From Akkermansia muciniphila (GTDB lineage Bacteria > Verrucomicrobiota > Verrucomicrobiia > Verrucomicrobiales > Akkermansiaceae): DNA of 64,000 nt. The stretch spans positions 1 through 64,000 of the forward strand of contig CAMCYK010000003.1 in the NCBI GenBank assembly GCA_945883695.1. Reading direction: 5' to 3'. Positions 1 to 9,883 of the stretch are shown here, piece by piece. The notes beneath the pieces are model-generated. The model made no database searches. It saw only the letters and a list, made by a program, of their open reading frames with translations, and was not told the DNA's origin. Position numbers and translations under genes: made by a program. The first letter of the stretch is position 1. Every line of letters starts with the position of its first letter.

Positions 1-1200
1 AAGCGATGCGTGGTGAAAGCAGCGGTTCTCGATCAAGCTCTCTGGACTACCTCCAACGCGAGCTCTGAGCGACTCAAGCATCACAAGGCCCTTCTGCAAA
101 AAATGGTTGGGGCACGGCAGCCTGGTCAGGCCAGCCCGTGGATCTTCACCACCAACTACGATCTGGCCATCGAGTGGTCCGCTGAATCGGTCGGGATCCA
201 AGTCAACACGGGGTTTCTTGGGATCCACAACCGCCTCTTTTCTCCCCAGAGCTTCGATCTCGGATTCAGGCACGCCTCTGCGAGCGGCGAAGCCCGGTTC
301 GGGTGCAATGATTGCTACCTGGTGAAGCTGCACGGGTCTCTCACTTGGAGAAAGGAGTCCGGCATGGATTTCAGGGAACTTTCCTCCCATGAGATGTGGG
401 AAAGCCACGCGATTGTTTCGGCGCGGAATGGCGGACGGGAGCGGAATGCTTTCAATTACGGGAATGTCTCACCTCTGGTCACCCGCCTGCATCGCCTTGT
501 CGAGGATGAGATGTTCAAGGCCGTTGTTGACGTGGACGGAGGCAATCCGTGTCAGGGTAACGGCCACTTGGATTGGAAGGCGGAGTCGGAACACTTGATC
601 GACGAGATTTTTGGCAGTCACGACAGCACGTGGCAGGTGCAGGTCGTCAACCTCAAGCAGGTGCCCCAGGACTTGATGCCGCTCATTTTGGGCTCGTTGC
701 TTGAACTCTACGCCCAAGTCCTGTTCTCACGTGGGCAAGGGGGAAGCCCAGCGACACTGCTCGTCTTGGAAGAGGCGCACCACTACTTGCGGTCCCCCAG
801 CGGGTCTGAAGAAGATCGTGGCTCTGCGCTGGCCTACGAACGGCTTGCGAAGGAGGGGCGGAAGTTCGGTCTGTCCTTATGGCTGAGCACGCAACGCCCC
901 TCCGAAGTTTCATCAACGGTATTGTCCCAGTGCAACAACTGGGTGGTGTTCAAGCTGAATTCAGAACAGGACCAGCGGGTAGTGGCAAACTCCTGCGAAT
1001 GGGCTGATGCTCGCGACGTGCGCAGGATCTCCGGGCTCCCGAGGCAGCATGCGATGCTCTTGGGTGGTAGTTTCGCGATGCCGACCGTCGTAAAGGCTCC
1101 GACCGCTGACCCCACTCCCGAGTCTCACGATGGTGCATTCGATGCTTGGAATGATGCACGCAATGCGGACGCAGACGCGGGAGAAGACGATGATTTTTGA
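1..1200 (+). CDS. Chimeric SIR2-like / HerA-like ATPase ORF (5' end outside window; probable fusion remnant of a SIR2-HerA gene pair)
   Basis: Frame is open from base 1 (AAG CGA TGC GTG...). N-terminal half has SIR2-like motifs WIFTTNYDLAIE and YLVKLHGSLTW. C-terminal half has HerA/DUF87-type motifs WQVQVVNLKQVPQDLMPLILGSLLEL, LLVLEEAHHYL (Walker B) and RKFGLSLWLSTQRPSEV. No Walker A in the ORF. Confidence 0.7.
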   Translation, partial: KRCVVKAAVLDQALWTTSNASSERLKHHKALLQKMVGARQPGQASPWIFTTNYDLAIEWSAESVGIQVNTGFLGIHNRLFSPQSFDLGFRHASASGEARFGCNDCYLVKLHGSLTWRKESGMDFRELSSHEMWESHAIVSARNGGRERNAFNYGNVSPLVTRLHRLVEDEMFKAVVDVDGGNPCQGNGHLDWKAESEHLIDEIFGSHDSTWQVQVVNLKQVPQDLMPLILGSLLELYAQVLFSRGQGGSPATLLVLEEAHHYLRSPSGSEEDRGSALAYERLAKEGRKFGLSLWLSTQRPSEVSSTVLSQCNNWVVFKLNSEQDQRVVANSCEWADARDVRRISGLPRQHAMLLGGSFAMPTVVKAPTADPTPESHDGAFDAWNDARNADADAGEDDDF

Positions 1201-3043
1201 TTCTGATCCCATGGCATCCAAGCTCCCCATCAATCTCGAAAATCTCCTCCGGCAACGGCAGGTGGAAGGGGAGCGCATCGAGTATAAGGCCGGCTGGAAC
1301 CCGGACGCGATCCTGCGGACGCTGTGTGCCTTCGCCAATGACTTCGAGAACCTGGGCGGAGGCTACGTGGTGATCGGACAGGATTGCGATGCCGACGGGC
1401 GGCCGGTGTTTCCGCCGGTGGGTGTGCCGGAGAGCCAGCTCGACAAGATCCAGCAGGAGCTGCTCGGCTACTGCAACCTGATCCAGCCGCCGTATTTCCC
1501 GCTGCTGAGCGTGGAGCGCTTCGAGGAGCGGAATCTGCTGGTCCTGTGGGCACCGGGCGGCCTGAGCCGGCCCTACAAGGTTCCCAAGGCGGTGACGGCC
1601 AAGACGAAGGAATACCGCTACTACATCCGCCGCTACTCCAGCACCATCGAGGCGAAAGGGGAGGACGAGCGGGAGCTAATCAGCCTGACGGCTCAGGTGC
1701 CCTTTGACGACCGGGTGAATCAGAGCGCCACGCCGGCCGACCTGTCGCCGCGCTTGATGGCGGAGTTCCTGCGCGAGGTGGGCAGCGATCTGGCTGAGGA
1801 CGCGGCCACGCTACCGGTCGAGGCGCTGGGCCGGCAGATGAAGGTGGTGACAGGCCCGAGTGAGGCCCCGCTGCCGCAGAACGTCGGGCTGCTGTTCTTC
1901 AACGAACATCCGGAACGCTTTTTCCCGGTCACGCAGATCGACGTCGTGTGGTTCCCGGAAGGCGCGGGAGGGGATCGCTTCGAGGAAAAGGTGTTCCAAG
2001 GGCCGCTGGGCCGGATCACCCGGGATGCGCTGGGCTTCATCCAGAGCCAGTATCTCAAGCAGACGGTGCTCAAGCACCCGCAGCGGGCCGAAGCGGAACG
2101 CTTCTGGAACGTGCCCTACGCCGCGCTGGAGGAAGCGCTGGTGAATGCCGTGTTCCACCGTTCGTACGAGATCCGCGAGCCGATCGAGGTGCGGATCACG
2201 CCGGAGGACATCGTGGTGCTGAGCTTCCCCGGCCCGGACCGCTCGATCCGGCTGGAGGACCTGAAGCGGGGTCGGGCGGTTTCCCGCCGCTACCGCAACC
2301 GGAGGATCGGCGAATTCCTGAAGGAGCTGGACCTGACGGAAGGCCGCTGCACCGGCATCTCCAAGATCATCTCCTCGATGGCCGCCAACGGGTCGCCACC
2401 GCCTGAGTTCGAGACGGACGAGGACCGCAGCTACTTCCTGATCCGGCTGCCGGTCCACGAAAAGGCCGGGGTTTCCACCGAACTTGAGCGGGAATCCGGT
2501 TCGGGGAAAAGTTCGGAGAAAACCGGCTCAGGTTCGGAGAAAAGTTCGGTGAAAACGGCGGGGGATACGGCCGGAAGGATCGTGGAGCAGCTCCGCCGGA
2601 ACCCTGCGGTGACCGCCGGCGAGATGGCGATGGCGCTGGGGATTTCCACCCGTGCCGTCGAGAAGCAGCTATTAAAGCTTAGGGATTTAGAGCGTATTCG
2701 TCGTGAGGGTGCCGCCAAAGGTGGACACTGGGTGGTGCTGGGCGAGGAGGGGGCGGATGATGAGACGCCTGCCCTGGCCACGGTTGGCGTCGGGGATCGG
2801 ACGTCGGGGGCGACTACCCAAGAAAGTGGCCAGAAGACTACCCAAGAAACTACCCAAGAAAAGATTCTGGCCCACCTGCGAGTCACCCCGGCGATGACCG
2901 GGGTGGACTTGGCCCAGGCCATCGGCATCACCGCCGATGGCATCAAATACCATTTGGCCAAGCTCAAGGCAGCCGGAAGGATCCAGCACCACGGTCCGAC
3001 CAAGGCTGGCTACTGGGAAGTCATCGACCCATCATCGCCATGA
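1190..3043 (+). CDS. AlbA_2 (Schlafen-type) ATP-binding protein with two C-terminal winged-helix domains
   Basis: RIEYKAGWNPDAILRTLCAFANDFENLGGGYVVIGQD is AlbA_2-like; AALEEALVNAVFHRSYE is HATPase_c_4-like; two wHTH repeats follow. ATG at 1190 or 1211; the track start at 1130 is probably too early. Confidence 0.8.
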   Translation: MIFDSDPMASKLPINLENLLRQRQVEGERIEYKAGWNPDAILRTLCAFANDFENLGGGYVVIGQDCDADGRPVFPPVGVPESQLDKIQQELLGYCNLIQPPYFPLLSVERFEERNLLVLWAPGGLSRPYKVPKAVTAKTKEYRYYIRRYSSTIEAKGEDERELISLTAQVPFDDRVNQSATPADLSPRLMAEFLREVGSDLAEDAATLPVEALGRQMKVVTGPSEAPLPQNVGLLFFNEHPERFFPVTQIDVVWFPEGAGGDRFEEKVFQGPLGRITRDALGFIQSQYLKQTVLKHPQRAEAERFWNVPYAALEEALVNAVFHRSYEIREPIEVRITPEDIVVLSFPGPDRSIRLEDLKRGRAVSRRYRNRRIGEFLKELDLTEGRCTGISKIISSMAANGSPPPEFETDEDRSYFLIRLPVHEKAGVSTELERESGSGKSSEKTGSGSEKSSVKTAGDTAGRIVEQLRRNPAVTAGEMAMALGISTRAVEKQLLKLRDLERIRREGAAKGGHWVVLGEEGADDETPALATVGVGDRTSGATTQESGQKTTQETTQEKILAHLRVTPAMTGVDLAQAIGITADGIKYHLAKLKAAGRIQHHGPTKAGYWEVIDPSSP

Positions 3044-6000
3044 AAGACAGCGCCGAACAGATCCGGCTCGACGAACGCAACCACGTCGAGAAGCCGATGC
3101 TGGATCAGCTCGCCGGGCTGGGCTGGGAGATCCTCGACTTGGATGCCAAGCAGCACCCGGGAGCCAGCCATCGGACGAGTTTCAGCGAGGTGGTGATGCT
3201 GCCGGTGCTGCGGGAGCAACTGAAGCTGATCCAGCCCTGGCTGGAGGACGATCAGGTGGAGGACGTGGTCAAGCAGCTGACCGCCGGCTTCAACGGCAGC
3301 AACCTGCTCCAGAACAACCAGCACTTGTTCCGCCCGCTGCAAGAGGGGACCAGCGTCGCCGAGAACCGCAAGACCGGCGAGAAGAGCCCGACGGTGAGGT
3401 TCATCGACTTCAACCGGAAGGAGCACAACCGCTTCATCGCCGTCTGCCAGTTCAAGGTGCGGATCCTCGGGACCGCCCACCATATCATCCCGGACATCGT
3501 GCTGTTCATCAACGGCCTGCCGGTCGTGGTGGTCGAGTGCAAGTCCCCCAAGGCGAAGGACCCGATCCCGGAGGCGATCGACCAACTGTTGCGCTACAGC
3601 GAGCAGCGGGGCGCGAAGGGCGAGGGGAGCGCGCCGTTGTTCTACTACAACCAGTTTCTCGTCACGACCTGCCGGCAGGAAGCGAAGTTCGGCACGATCA
3701 CGACCCACAGCGGGAAGCATTTCTACCGCTGGTCGGATCCTTTTCCCAAGACGCTCAACGACCTCGCCCACGGCGGCAGCAGCCCGAACGACCAGCAGCG
3801 GCTAGTCGCGGGGATGTTGGATCACCTCAACCTGCTGGATATCATCCGGACCTTCACGATTTTCAGCACCAACGACAAGGGAGAGCTGATCAAGGTGGTG
3901 GGGCGCTACCAGCAGTTCCGCGCCGTGAAGCTGGCGGTGAAGCGCCTGCTGGCCGGCAAGAATCCGCGGGAGCGCAGCGGGATCATCTGGCACACCCAGG
4001 GCTCAGGAAAGTCGCTGACGATGATGTTCATGGTGCGGGAGATGTACCGGCATCCGTCACTATCGAAATGGAAGGTCGTCTTCGTCACCGACCGGACGCA
4101 ACTGGAACAGCAGCTCGGCGAGACCAGCCAGAGCATCGGCTTCACCGTCAAGCCGGCCGACAGCATCAAGAAGCTGAAAGAACTGCTGGCGAGCGATGCC
4201 TCCGATCTGGTGATGGCGATGATCCACAAGTTCCGCGAGACCGATCTGGCGGAAACCTTTCCCGAGCTGAACGCCAGCCCCTACATCCTGGTGATGACCG
4301 ACGAGGCGCATCGTTCCCAGTACGCGCTGCTGGGTGCCAACCTCGACAAGGCGATCCCGAAGGCGACGAAGATCGGCTACACCGGCACGCCGATCGACAA
4401 GACCGAGCGGGTCTTCGGCGACTACATCGACAAATACACGATGCGGCAGGCCATCGCCGACGGGGTGACGCTGGAGATCATTTATGAAGGCCGCACCCAC
4501 AACGCCGAGGTGCCGGACAAGGCGGGGATGGACGCCATGTTCAAGGATGTCTTCCACGATTACACCTTGCCGGAGCACCTTCAGATCATGGGGGCGGGCG
4601 GACGGCGGGCCTACCTGGAAGCCGACACGACCATCGCGGCGAAGGCCCGGGACATGGTTGCGCATTATCTGACCCATGTCTTTCCCAACGGCTACAAGGC
4701 GCAGATCGTCGCGACCTCGCGCGAGGCCGCGGTGCGCTACAAGAAGCACGTGGATGACGCGGTGAAGGAGGCCATCGCGGAGCTGGAGAAGTCCAATCCA
4801 AGGCAGATCGATGTGGCCGCGCTGAAACGGATGAAGAGCGATGTGGTGATCTCTGGCAACCACAACGACGAGCTGCATCTGAAGGCCTTCACCGATTCCT
4901 CCAAGGACGAGACGACGATCAAGAGCTTCAAGCTGGCCTTCGGGAAGGAGGACCACGGCGTGAGCGGCGACACGGGGATCGTGATCGTCAACAACATGCT
5001 GCTGACGGGCTTCGACGCGCCGGTGGAGCAGGTGATGTACTTGGACAAGATCATCGTCGCCCACGGCCTGCTCCAGGCGATCGCGCGGGTGAACCGCGTC
5101 GGCGGCGACTCGAAGGAGAAGGGCTTCGTGGTGGACTACGTCGGCATCGGCCACCACCTGAAGAAGGCGCTCGATAACTATGACGAGCGGGAGCAGAACG
5201 AGGTGTTGGACGTGCTGAGCTTCCCCGAGCAGGAGCTGCGCGAGCTGAAGGCCAGCCACGCCGCGATCCTGGAACTGCTCCAGCGGCATCGGCTGACGGA
5301 CCTGAGCGATCACGACGCGTTCTACGATGTGTTTTACGACGAAGACCTGCGCTTCGAGTTCATGAGCCGCTTCAAGCAGTTCACCAAGCACCTGAACCTC
5401 GTCTTCCCGGCCAAGGAGGCGCTCGATTACATGGGGGACTACCAGGCGCTGGTGGAGATCAACGTGCTCGCGGCGAAGCATTTCCGGGACGAGCGGCTGA
5501 GCATGAAGGGGATCCCGCCCAAGCTGCGGAGCATCACCGACAAGTTCCTCGAATCCCGTGGGATCGACGTGAAGGTGCAACCGATCTCCATCCTGGACGA
5601 GGACTTCCAGAAGGAAGTGAAGAAGCACGACCGCACCAAGAACAAGGCGGCGGAGATCGAGCACGCGATCCGCCACCACCTCGATGTCGATCTGGTCGAC
5701 GACCCCGAACTCCAGGCCTCGTTCGCGGAGGTGCTGAAGAAGATCCTGGAGGAATTCGCGAACAACTGGCGGAAGATTTACGAGGAGCTGGAGAGGCTGC
5801 GGCAGCGCATCCTGGACGTGAGCAAGGAGCCGACGTACGGACTGCACCCGAAGAAGGAGATGCCGCTCTTCCGAATGCTGCGGGCCGAGATCTTCGGGGA
5901 GCGGGTGGTCATCCACTCCGCGACCTCGCTCGCGGAGGATGAGGCTCCCTACGGCATGAAGGAAGAGGAGCGAGTCAGCCATCTGGTCGCCCTGACCCAG

Positions 6001-6213
6001 CACTTGTACGGGGAGATCGAGCGGGAGCTGAAGTTGGCCGGCTACTGGGAGAGCATCCCGGCGCGCAACAAGCTGGTCGCGGACCTTCAGAAAGTGCTGT
6101 TGCAGCGGGAGTTTGAAAGACTCCCCGGGATTGTGCTGAAGCGGAAGCAGATCATCAGCCGCCTGATGGAGATCGCCGAGCGGAACCACGACACCATCCT
6201 GCACGCCGACTGA
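3040..6213 (+). CDS. hsdR: Type I restriction endonuclease subunit R (HsdR)
   Basis: 1057 aa; HSDR_N nuclease region (VVVVECKSPKA), Walker A (TQGSGKSLTMMFM), VVFVTDRTQLEQQL, MTDEAHRSQYA and helicase motifs. ATGA overlap with the upstream gene. Confidence 0.95.
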   Translation: MKDSAEQIRLDERNHVEKPMLDQLAGLGWEILDLDAKQHPGASHRTSFSEVVMLPVLREQLKLIQPWLEDDQVEDVVKQLTAGFNGSNLLQNNQHLFRPLQEGTSVAENRKTGEKSPTVRFIDFNRKEHNRFIAVCQFKVRILGTAHHIIPDIVLFINGLPVVVVECKSPKAKDPIPEAIDQLLRYSEQRGAKGEGSAPLFYYNQFLVTTCRQEAKFGTITTHSGKHFYRWSDPFPKTLNDLAHGGSSPNDQQRLVAGMLDHLNLLDIIRTFTIFSTNDKGELIKVVGRYQQFRAVKLAVKRLLAGKNPRERSGIIWHTQGSGKSLTMMFMVREMYRHPSLSKWKVVFVTDRTQLEQQLGETSQSIGFTVKPADSIKKLKELLASDASDLVMAMIHKFRETDLAETFPELNASPYILVMTDEAHRSQYALLGANLDKAIPKATKIGYTGTPIDKTERVFGDYIDKYTMRQAIADGVTLEIIYEGRTHNAEVPDKAGMDAMFKDVFHDYTLPEHLQIMGAGGRRAYLEADTTIAAKARDMVAHYLTHVFPNGYKAQIVATSREAAVRYKKHVDDAVKEAIAELEKSNPRQIDVAALKRMKSDVVISGNHNDELHLKAFTDSSKDETTIKSFKLAFGKEDHGVSGDTGIVIVNNMLLTGFDAPVEQVMYLDKIIVAHGLLQAIARVNRVGGDSKEKGFVVDYVGIGHHLKKALDNYDEREQNEVLDVLSFPEQELRELKASHAAILELLQRHRLTDLSDHDAFYDVFYDEDLRFEFMSRFKQFTKHLNLVFPAKEALDYMGDYQALVEINVLAAKHFRDERLSMKGIPPKLRSITDKFLESRGIDVKVQPISILDEDFQKEVKKHDRTKNKAAEIEHAIRHHLDVDLVDDPELQASFAEVLKKILEEFANNWRKIYEELERLRQRILDVSKEPTYGLHPKKEMPLFRMLRAEIFGERVVIHSATSLAEDEAPYGMKEEERVSHLVALTQHLYGEIERELKLAGYWESIPARNKLVADLQKVLLQREFERLPGIVLKRKQIISRLMEIAERNHDTILHAD

Positions 6214-6896
6214 TGAAGCTGGACTACCGCATCGTCCGATCCGACCGGCGCAAAAAGCTGACGATCACCGTGGAGCGGGATCGGTCGGTCGTGGTGCATG
6301 CGCCCACGGCGGCGACGGACGAAGCAATCCAACGGGTGCTGGACTCCAAGCGGCAGTGGCTTTTCGACAAGGTCAATCATGCCCAGAAGTACCAGGACCG
6401 TCCGCATCCCCCGGGCAAGGAGTTGGTGAACGGCGAGTCCGCTCCCTACCTCGGGCGAGACTACCGGATCGAGATCGCGGACACCCCGAGTGGCGGGGTG
6501 GAGTTTTCGCGGCGCTTCCTGATTCCGGCCGCGTTGAAGACCGCTGGTCGTGAGGTCCTGAAGCAGTGGTATCTCGAACGGGCTCGGCAAACGATCCTGC
6601 CCCGGGTGCAACGCCACGCCGTCGAACTCGGCGTTGTGGTCGCCAAGGCGTCCATCGTGGACAACCGTTACCGATGGGGTTCCTGCACCGTGAAAGACCA
6701 CGTGAATTTCAACTGGCGGCTGATCAAGGCCCCGATGTTCGTGATCGATTATGTGATCGTCCATGAGCTGGCGCACCTGTTGGAGACCAACCACACGGCC
6801 CGCTTCTGGAATATCGTCCGGGCGAAAGCACCGACCTCGGAAAAGGCCAAGGCGTGGTTGAAGGAGCACGGGCAGTTGCTGGAGGAGGAGGTGTGA
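6213..6896 (+). CDS. YgjP-like / SprT-like M48-type metallopeptidase
   Basis: RYRWGSCT ... VIDYVIVHELAHLLETNHTARFW (HExxH). TGATG overlap with hsdR. Confidence 0.9.
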   Translation: MKLDYRIVRSDRRKKLTITVERDRSVVVHAPTAATDEAIQRVLDSKRQWLFDKVNHAQKYQDRPHPPGKELVNGESAPYLGRDYRIEIADTPSGGVEFSRRFLIPAALKTAGREVLKQWYLERARQTILPRVQRHAVELGVVVAKASIVDNRYRWGSCTVKDHVNFNWRLIKAPMFVIDYVIVHELAHLLETNHTARFWNIVRAKAPTSEKAKAWLKEHGQLLEEEV

Positions 6897-7185
6897 GGTG
6901 GCGGGGCCTTCCGCCGGACCGGGGGCGCGGGGAACTCTCCGCCGGGCAGCGAAGCTCGCTGGTGCCCCTGCTGGCCAGGAACGAAAATGCCATTGAACTG
7001 CCCGCCGAGCATTTGAGGAAGGATCGGTGACCCTGTAAGGGAAGTTAATCGTTGAGAGTGTTTTCATATTCTGAACTATCAACAATCAATCATAGACACT
7101 CAACTCGGTTTTTCAGGGTGACCGTTCCCACGGGCTGCGACCCCGGACGTGAAAGAGGCCGCGGTACGGGCTGGGATGCGGGCGC

Positions 7186-8163
7186 TTACCGGACTCCGGC
7201 ATTGCGGACAAAATCCACGAACCTCGCGCGGTGGGCCGCGACCATTTCGGCTTCGCCGGCGATCTTGAAGAACCAGGTGACTTCGCCGGTGCGGAGGATG
7301 GCGGCGGTGATCGCGCCATGGCGCTTGCCGCTGAAGAGGGGCTCGGCACTGACCATGTGCGTGAGCGTGATGGAGCCGGCCGGGCTCTGCAGGGTTTCGC
7401 CGACGGCGGGGTCGTCTTCCTTTTCCAAAGGGGAAAGGCGGAGCTGGGCGCGCCAGAGGTTGACGTTCTCCAGGTTGCTGCCGCCCTCGCCGGGGAGTGA
7501 GACGACGGAGACGTCGCCAGCGATGCCATCGGGTCCGGGGGCGGGGATGCGGTAGCTGGCGAAGCGCATCGCGTTGCCTTCCTGTTTTTCCCATCCGGCG
7601 GGCGGGTGGAGGTCGATCGCAGGCGTCTCCACTCCGGCGGCTGATCCGATTTCCACGCTTTTGAGGAGTTCCATGAAGCCGGGCCGGGCGGTCTCGAGGG
7701 CGGGGCTGGAGGAGTCGAGCTTGAAGAACCAGGTCTCGCCATCCACGGGGATGATGGCGGCGAGAATGCCGCGCTCGGCGCCTTTCAGCTCGAACCAACG
7801 CGCCTGCGCGTCGCCTTCCGCCAGCGCGATGGCCGTGCCGCCGGTCTCCAGGGATGGCTCGAGGCCGACCTGTTCCCGCCAACGGTTCACGTTGGCGCCG
7901 ATGCCTCCGGCGTCGCCGGGGAACTTCGAAACGGCGGCGGTGATGCCGGGGGCGATGCGGTAACGGGCGATCTGGAATTGGCCGGGCGTCTCCTCTTCCC
8001 ATGTCTCCGGCGGGATCCAGCGGAGGGGGCGCGGCGGCCTGTTTTCGGACGCGGCTTCGCTTGTTCCCGGATCGGGGGTGGCGATGCGGAAGCTGGGGAT
8101 TTCCTTTTCCTTGGAGCAGCAAAGCAGCGCCAGGGAAAGGATGGCGACGAGGACGGGCTTCAT
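7186..8163 (-). CDS. Putative lipoprotein with tandemly duplicated domain, paralog of 24718..25764
   Basis: Lipobox-like MKPVLVAILSLALLCCSKEK; two repeats of [PG]GDxGG..xxNVNRWRxQ(V/L)xL...ETWFFK. ATG at 8163; ORF extends to 8181. Confidence 0.7.
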   Translation of the reverse strand: MKPVLVAILSLALLCCSKEKEIPSFRIATPDPGTSEAASENRPPRPLRWIPPETWEEETPGQFQIARYRIAPGITAAVSKFPGDAGGIGANVNRWREQVGLEPSLETGGTAIALAEGDAQARWFELKGAERGILAAIIPVDGETWFFKLDSSSPALETARPGFMELLKSVEIGSAAGVETPAIDLHPPAGWEKQEGNAMRFASYRIPAPGPDGIAGDVSVVSLPGEGGSNLENVNLWRAQLRLSPLEKEDDPAVGETLQSPAGSITLTHMVSAEPLFSGKRHGAITAAILRTGEVTWFFKIAGEAEMVAAHRARFVDFVRNAGVR

Positions 8164-8173
8164 GGGAGGCGGC

Positions 8174-9883
8174 TCACTCACCGGCCTTGGCCGGCTCCGC
8201 GGGCGTCCCGCCGAGCGGCGCGAACGGGCTGCTGTTGTGGTAGGTATGGCAGCTCGTGCAGCGCTGGTCGATGCCGCCCTGCGGGCTGTGGCAATCGACG
8301 CAGGACTTGATGGAGGGGAGGTTGAGGTCGCTGGTGAGCCCGCTCTTCATCACGTCGTGGCAATCGAGGCAGGTGAGGCCTTTCTCGTGGAGGGAATGGT
8401 CGAATTTCCCGAGGGTCATCCAGCGGACAGGGACGCCGACCTTCTCGATCTTCGGCGTGGCGTTGTCGCCCTCGGCCTCCTTCACGTCATGACAGACGGC
8501 GCAGCCGGTGAAGGCGGCGCGCTGGCCATCGGCGAACTTGGTGCCCTTGTCGGAGAAGAAGACCATGTGCTCGAGATCCTCGCCGGTCTTGTATTGTTCT
8601 TCGATGCCGTCGCGTTTTTCCCTGATGTATCGGGCGAGCGTCTCGCGGCTGGTGATGCCCTCGACATCGCGGCCGAACTCCTCGTACTGGATATTGAGGC
8701 TGCGGAGAAAGGCGCGGACGTGGTAGGGGTCGCCGTGAGGCAGGGTGAGGCCGGGGGTTTCCTCGTCGAACTGGAGGGTGTGGCATTCGATGCAGTGCTT
8801 CCCGTAGGTGATCGGAAGCTGGTATTCGCCGCGGCCATCCTTTTCGTGGCAATCGGCGCAGTTGAGCTCGCGCGGAATGTTGCCCTGGCCCATGTGGACG
8901 GCGTGGTTGAACTTGAGGGTGTTGGTGTCCTGCACCTTGCCTGCAAGGCTGTCCTTGATCTGGCGGAACTCGGGATGGTCGGTGTGGAAAGCGGTGATGA
9001 CACCGGTATAGCCGCCTGGCGGTCGCTCGCGGGGCGGGACCCTCCCCTCGCCGCCCGACGCGGGTTTCGGGAACGCATGGGGGTTGATCCCCGCGCCGAG
9101 TTCCATCGACTTCGCCATGAGATCGGCGGAGCCGTGGCAGGCGGTGCAGTAGGCGTTGTCGACCGGGGGCATGAAGCCGCTGGTGCCGTGCTCCTTGTGG
9201 CATTCGTGGCAGGCGAAATCGGCCGGCATGTTCGGCTGGTGGAAATCCTTGCCCTGGTGGCAGGCGAGGCAACTCTTGTCCATCGCGGAGGATTCGATCG
9301 GGCCGCGCTTGATCAGGTCGGCGGGGGCAAGGCCATCCTTGAAGGCTCCGAGGGCTTTCGTGTGCCAGGAGTGGGCTCCGTCCTTCGCCCCATCGTGGCA
9401 GGCGGCGCAATTGCTGGAGTCGCCGGACATTTCCCGGTGGACCTTCCCGAAATGCTCGCTGGCGTGGACGCTGGAGATGGGGCCGGGATTGATGAAACCG
9501 TCGCGGATGTGGCGGCTGGTGCCGATGAGAAGCAGCAGGACGGTGGCGATGCAGGTGAAGACGATGGCGCGCTTCCGCACCGCACGGAGTGTCCGGCGCG
9601 GCTGGCACTTCGGGATCGCGTTGCAGCAGGTGCCGTCGGGAAGCGGACCTTTTTCGCACTTGCCTCCGCCGGACTTCGGGCGGGTGCAGGTCCAGTGGCC
9701 TTTCGACTCGCCCGCTTTGACGACCAGCTTCGGCGAGCACTCGCAGGTGGCGCGGCACCTGCCCTTCGGCGAGGGGCCGATCCTGCAGGGACAGCCCTCG
9801 CAGGCATGGCCGCATTCCCAATCCATGTTGGGGCGGACATACTCGTTGGAGGCGAACTCCGGGGATTTCGAGTCGTTTTTCAT
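8174..9883 (-). CDS. Membrane-anchored decaheme cytochrome c with N-terminal Cys-rich domain
   Basis: Ten CXXCH motifs (CAACH, CLACH, CHECH, CTACH, CADCH, CIECH, CAVCH, CLDCH, CVDCH, CTSCH) after a single TM helix (AIVFTCIATVLLLLIG); about 12 Cys precede the TM. Confidence 0.9.
   Translation of the reverse strand: MKNDSKSPEFASNEYVRPNMDWECGHACEGCPCRIGPSPKGRCRATCECSPKLVVKAGESKGHWTCTRPKSGGGKCEKGPLPDGTCCNAIPKCQPRRTLRAVRKRAIVFTCIATVLLLLIGTSRHIRDGFINPGPISSVHASEHFGKVHREMSGDSSNCAACHDGAKDGAHSWHTKALGAFKDGLAPADLIKRGPIESSAMDKSCLACHQGKDFHQPNMPADFACHECHKEHGTSGFMPPVDNAYCTACHGSADLMAKSMELGAGINPHAFPKPASGGEGRVPPRERPPGGYTGVITAFHTDHPEFRQIKDSLAGKVQDTNTLKFNHAVHMGQGNIPRELNCADCHEKDGRGEYQLPITYGKHCIECHTLQFDEETPGLTLPHGDPYHVRAFLRSLNIQYEEFGRDVEGITSRETLARYIREKRDGIEEQYKTGEDLEHMVFFSDKGTKFADGQRAAFTGCAVCHDVKEAEGDNATPKIEKVGVPVRWMTLGKFDHSLHEKGLTCLDCHDVMKSGLTSDLNLPSIKSCVDCHSPQGGIDQRCTSCHTYHNSSPFAPLGGTPAEPAKAGE

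Noticed and set aside
4060-6204. 714-aa minus-strand ORF
   Set aside because: Antisense to hsdR; hydrophobic/His-rich mirror translation with no domain.
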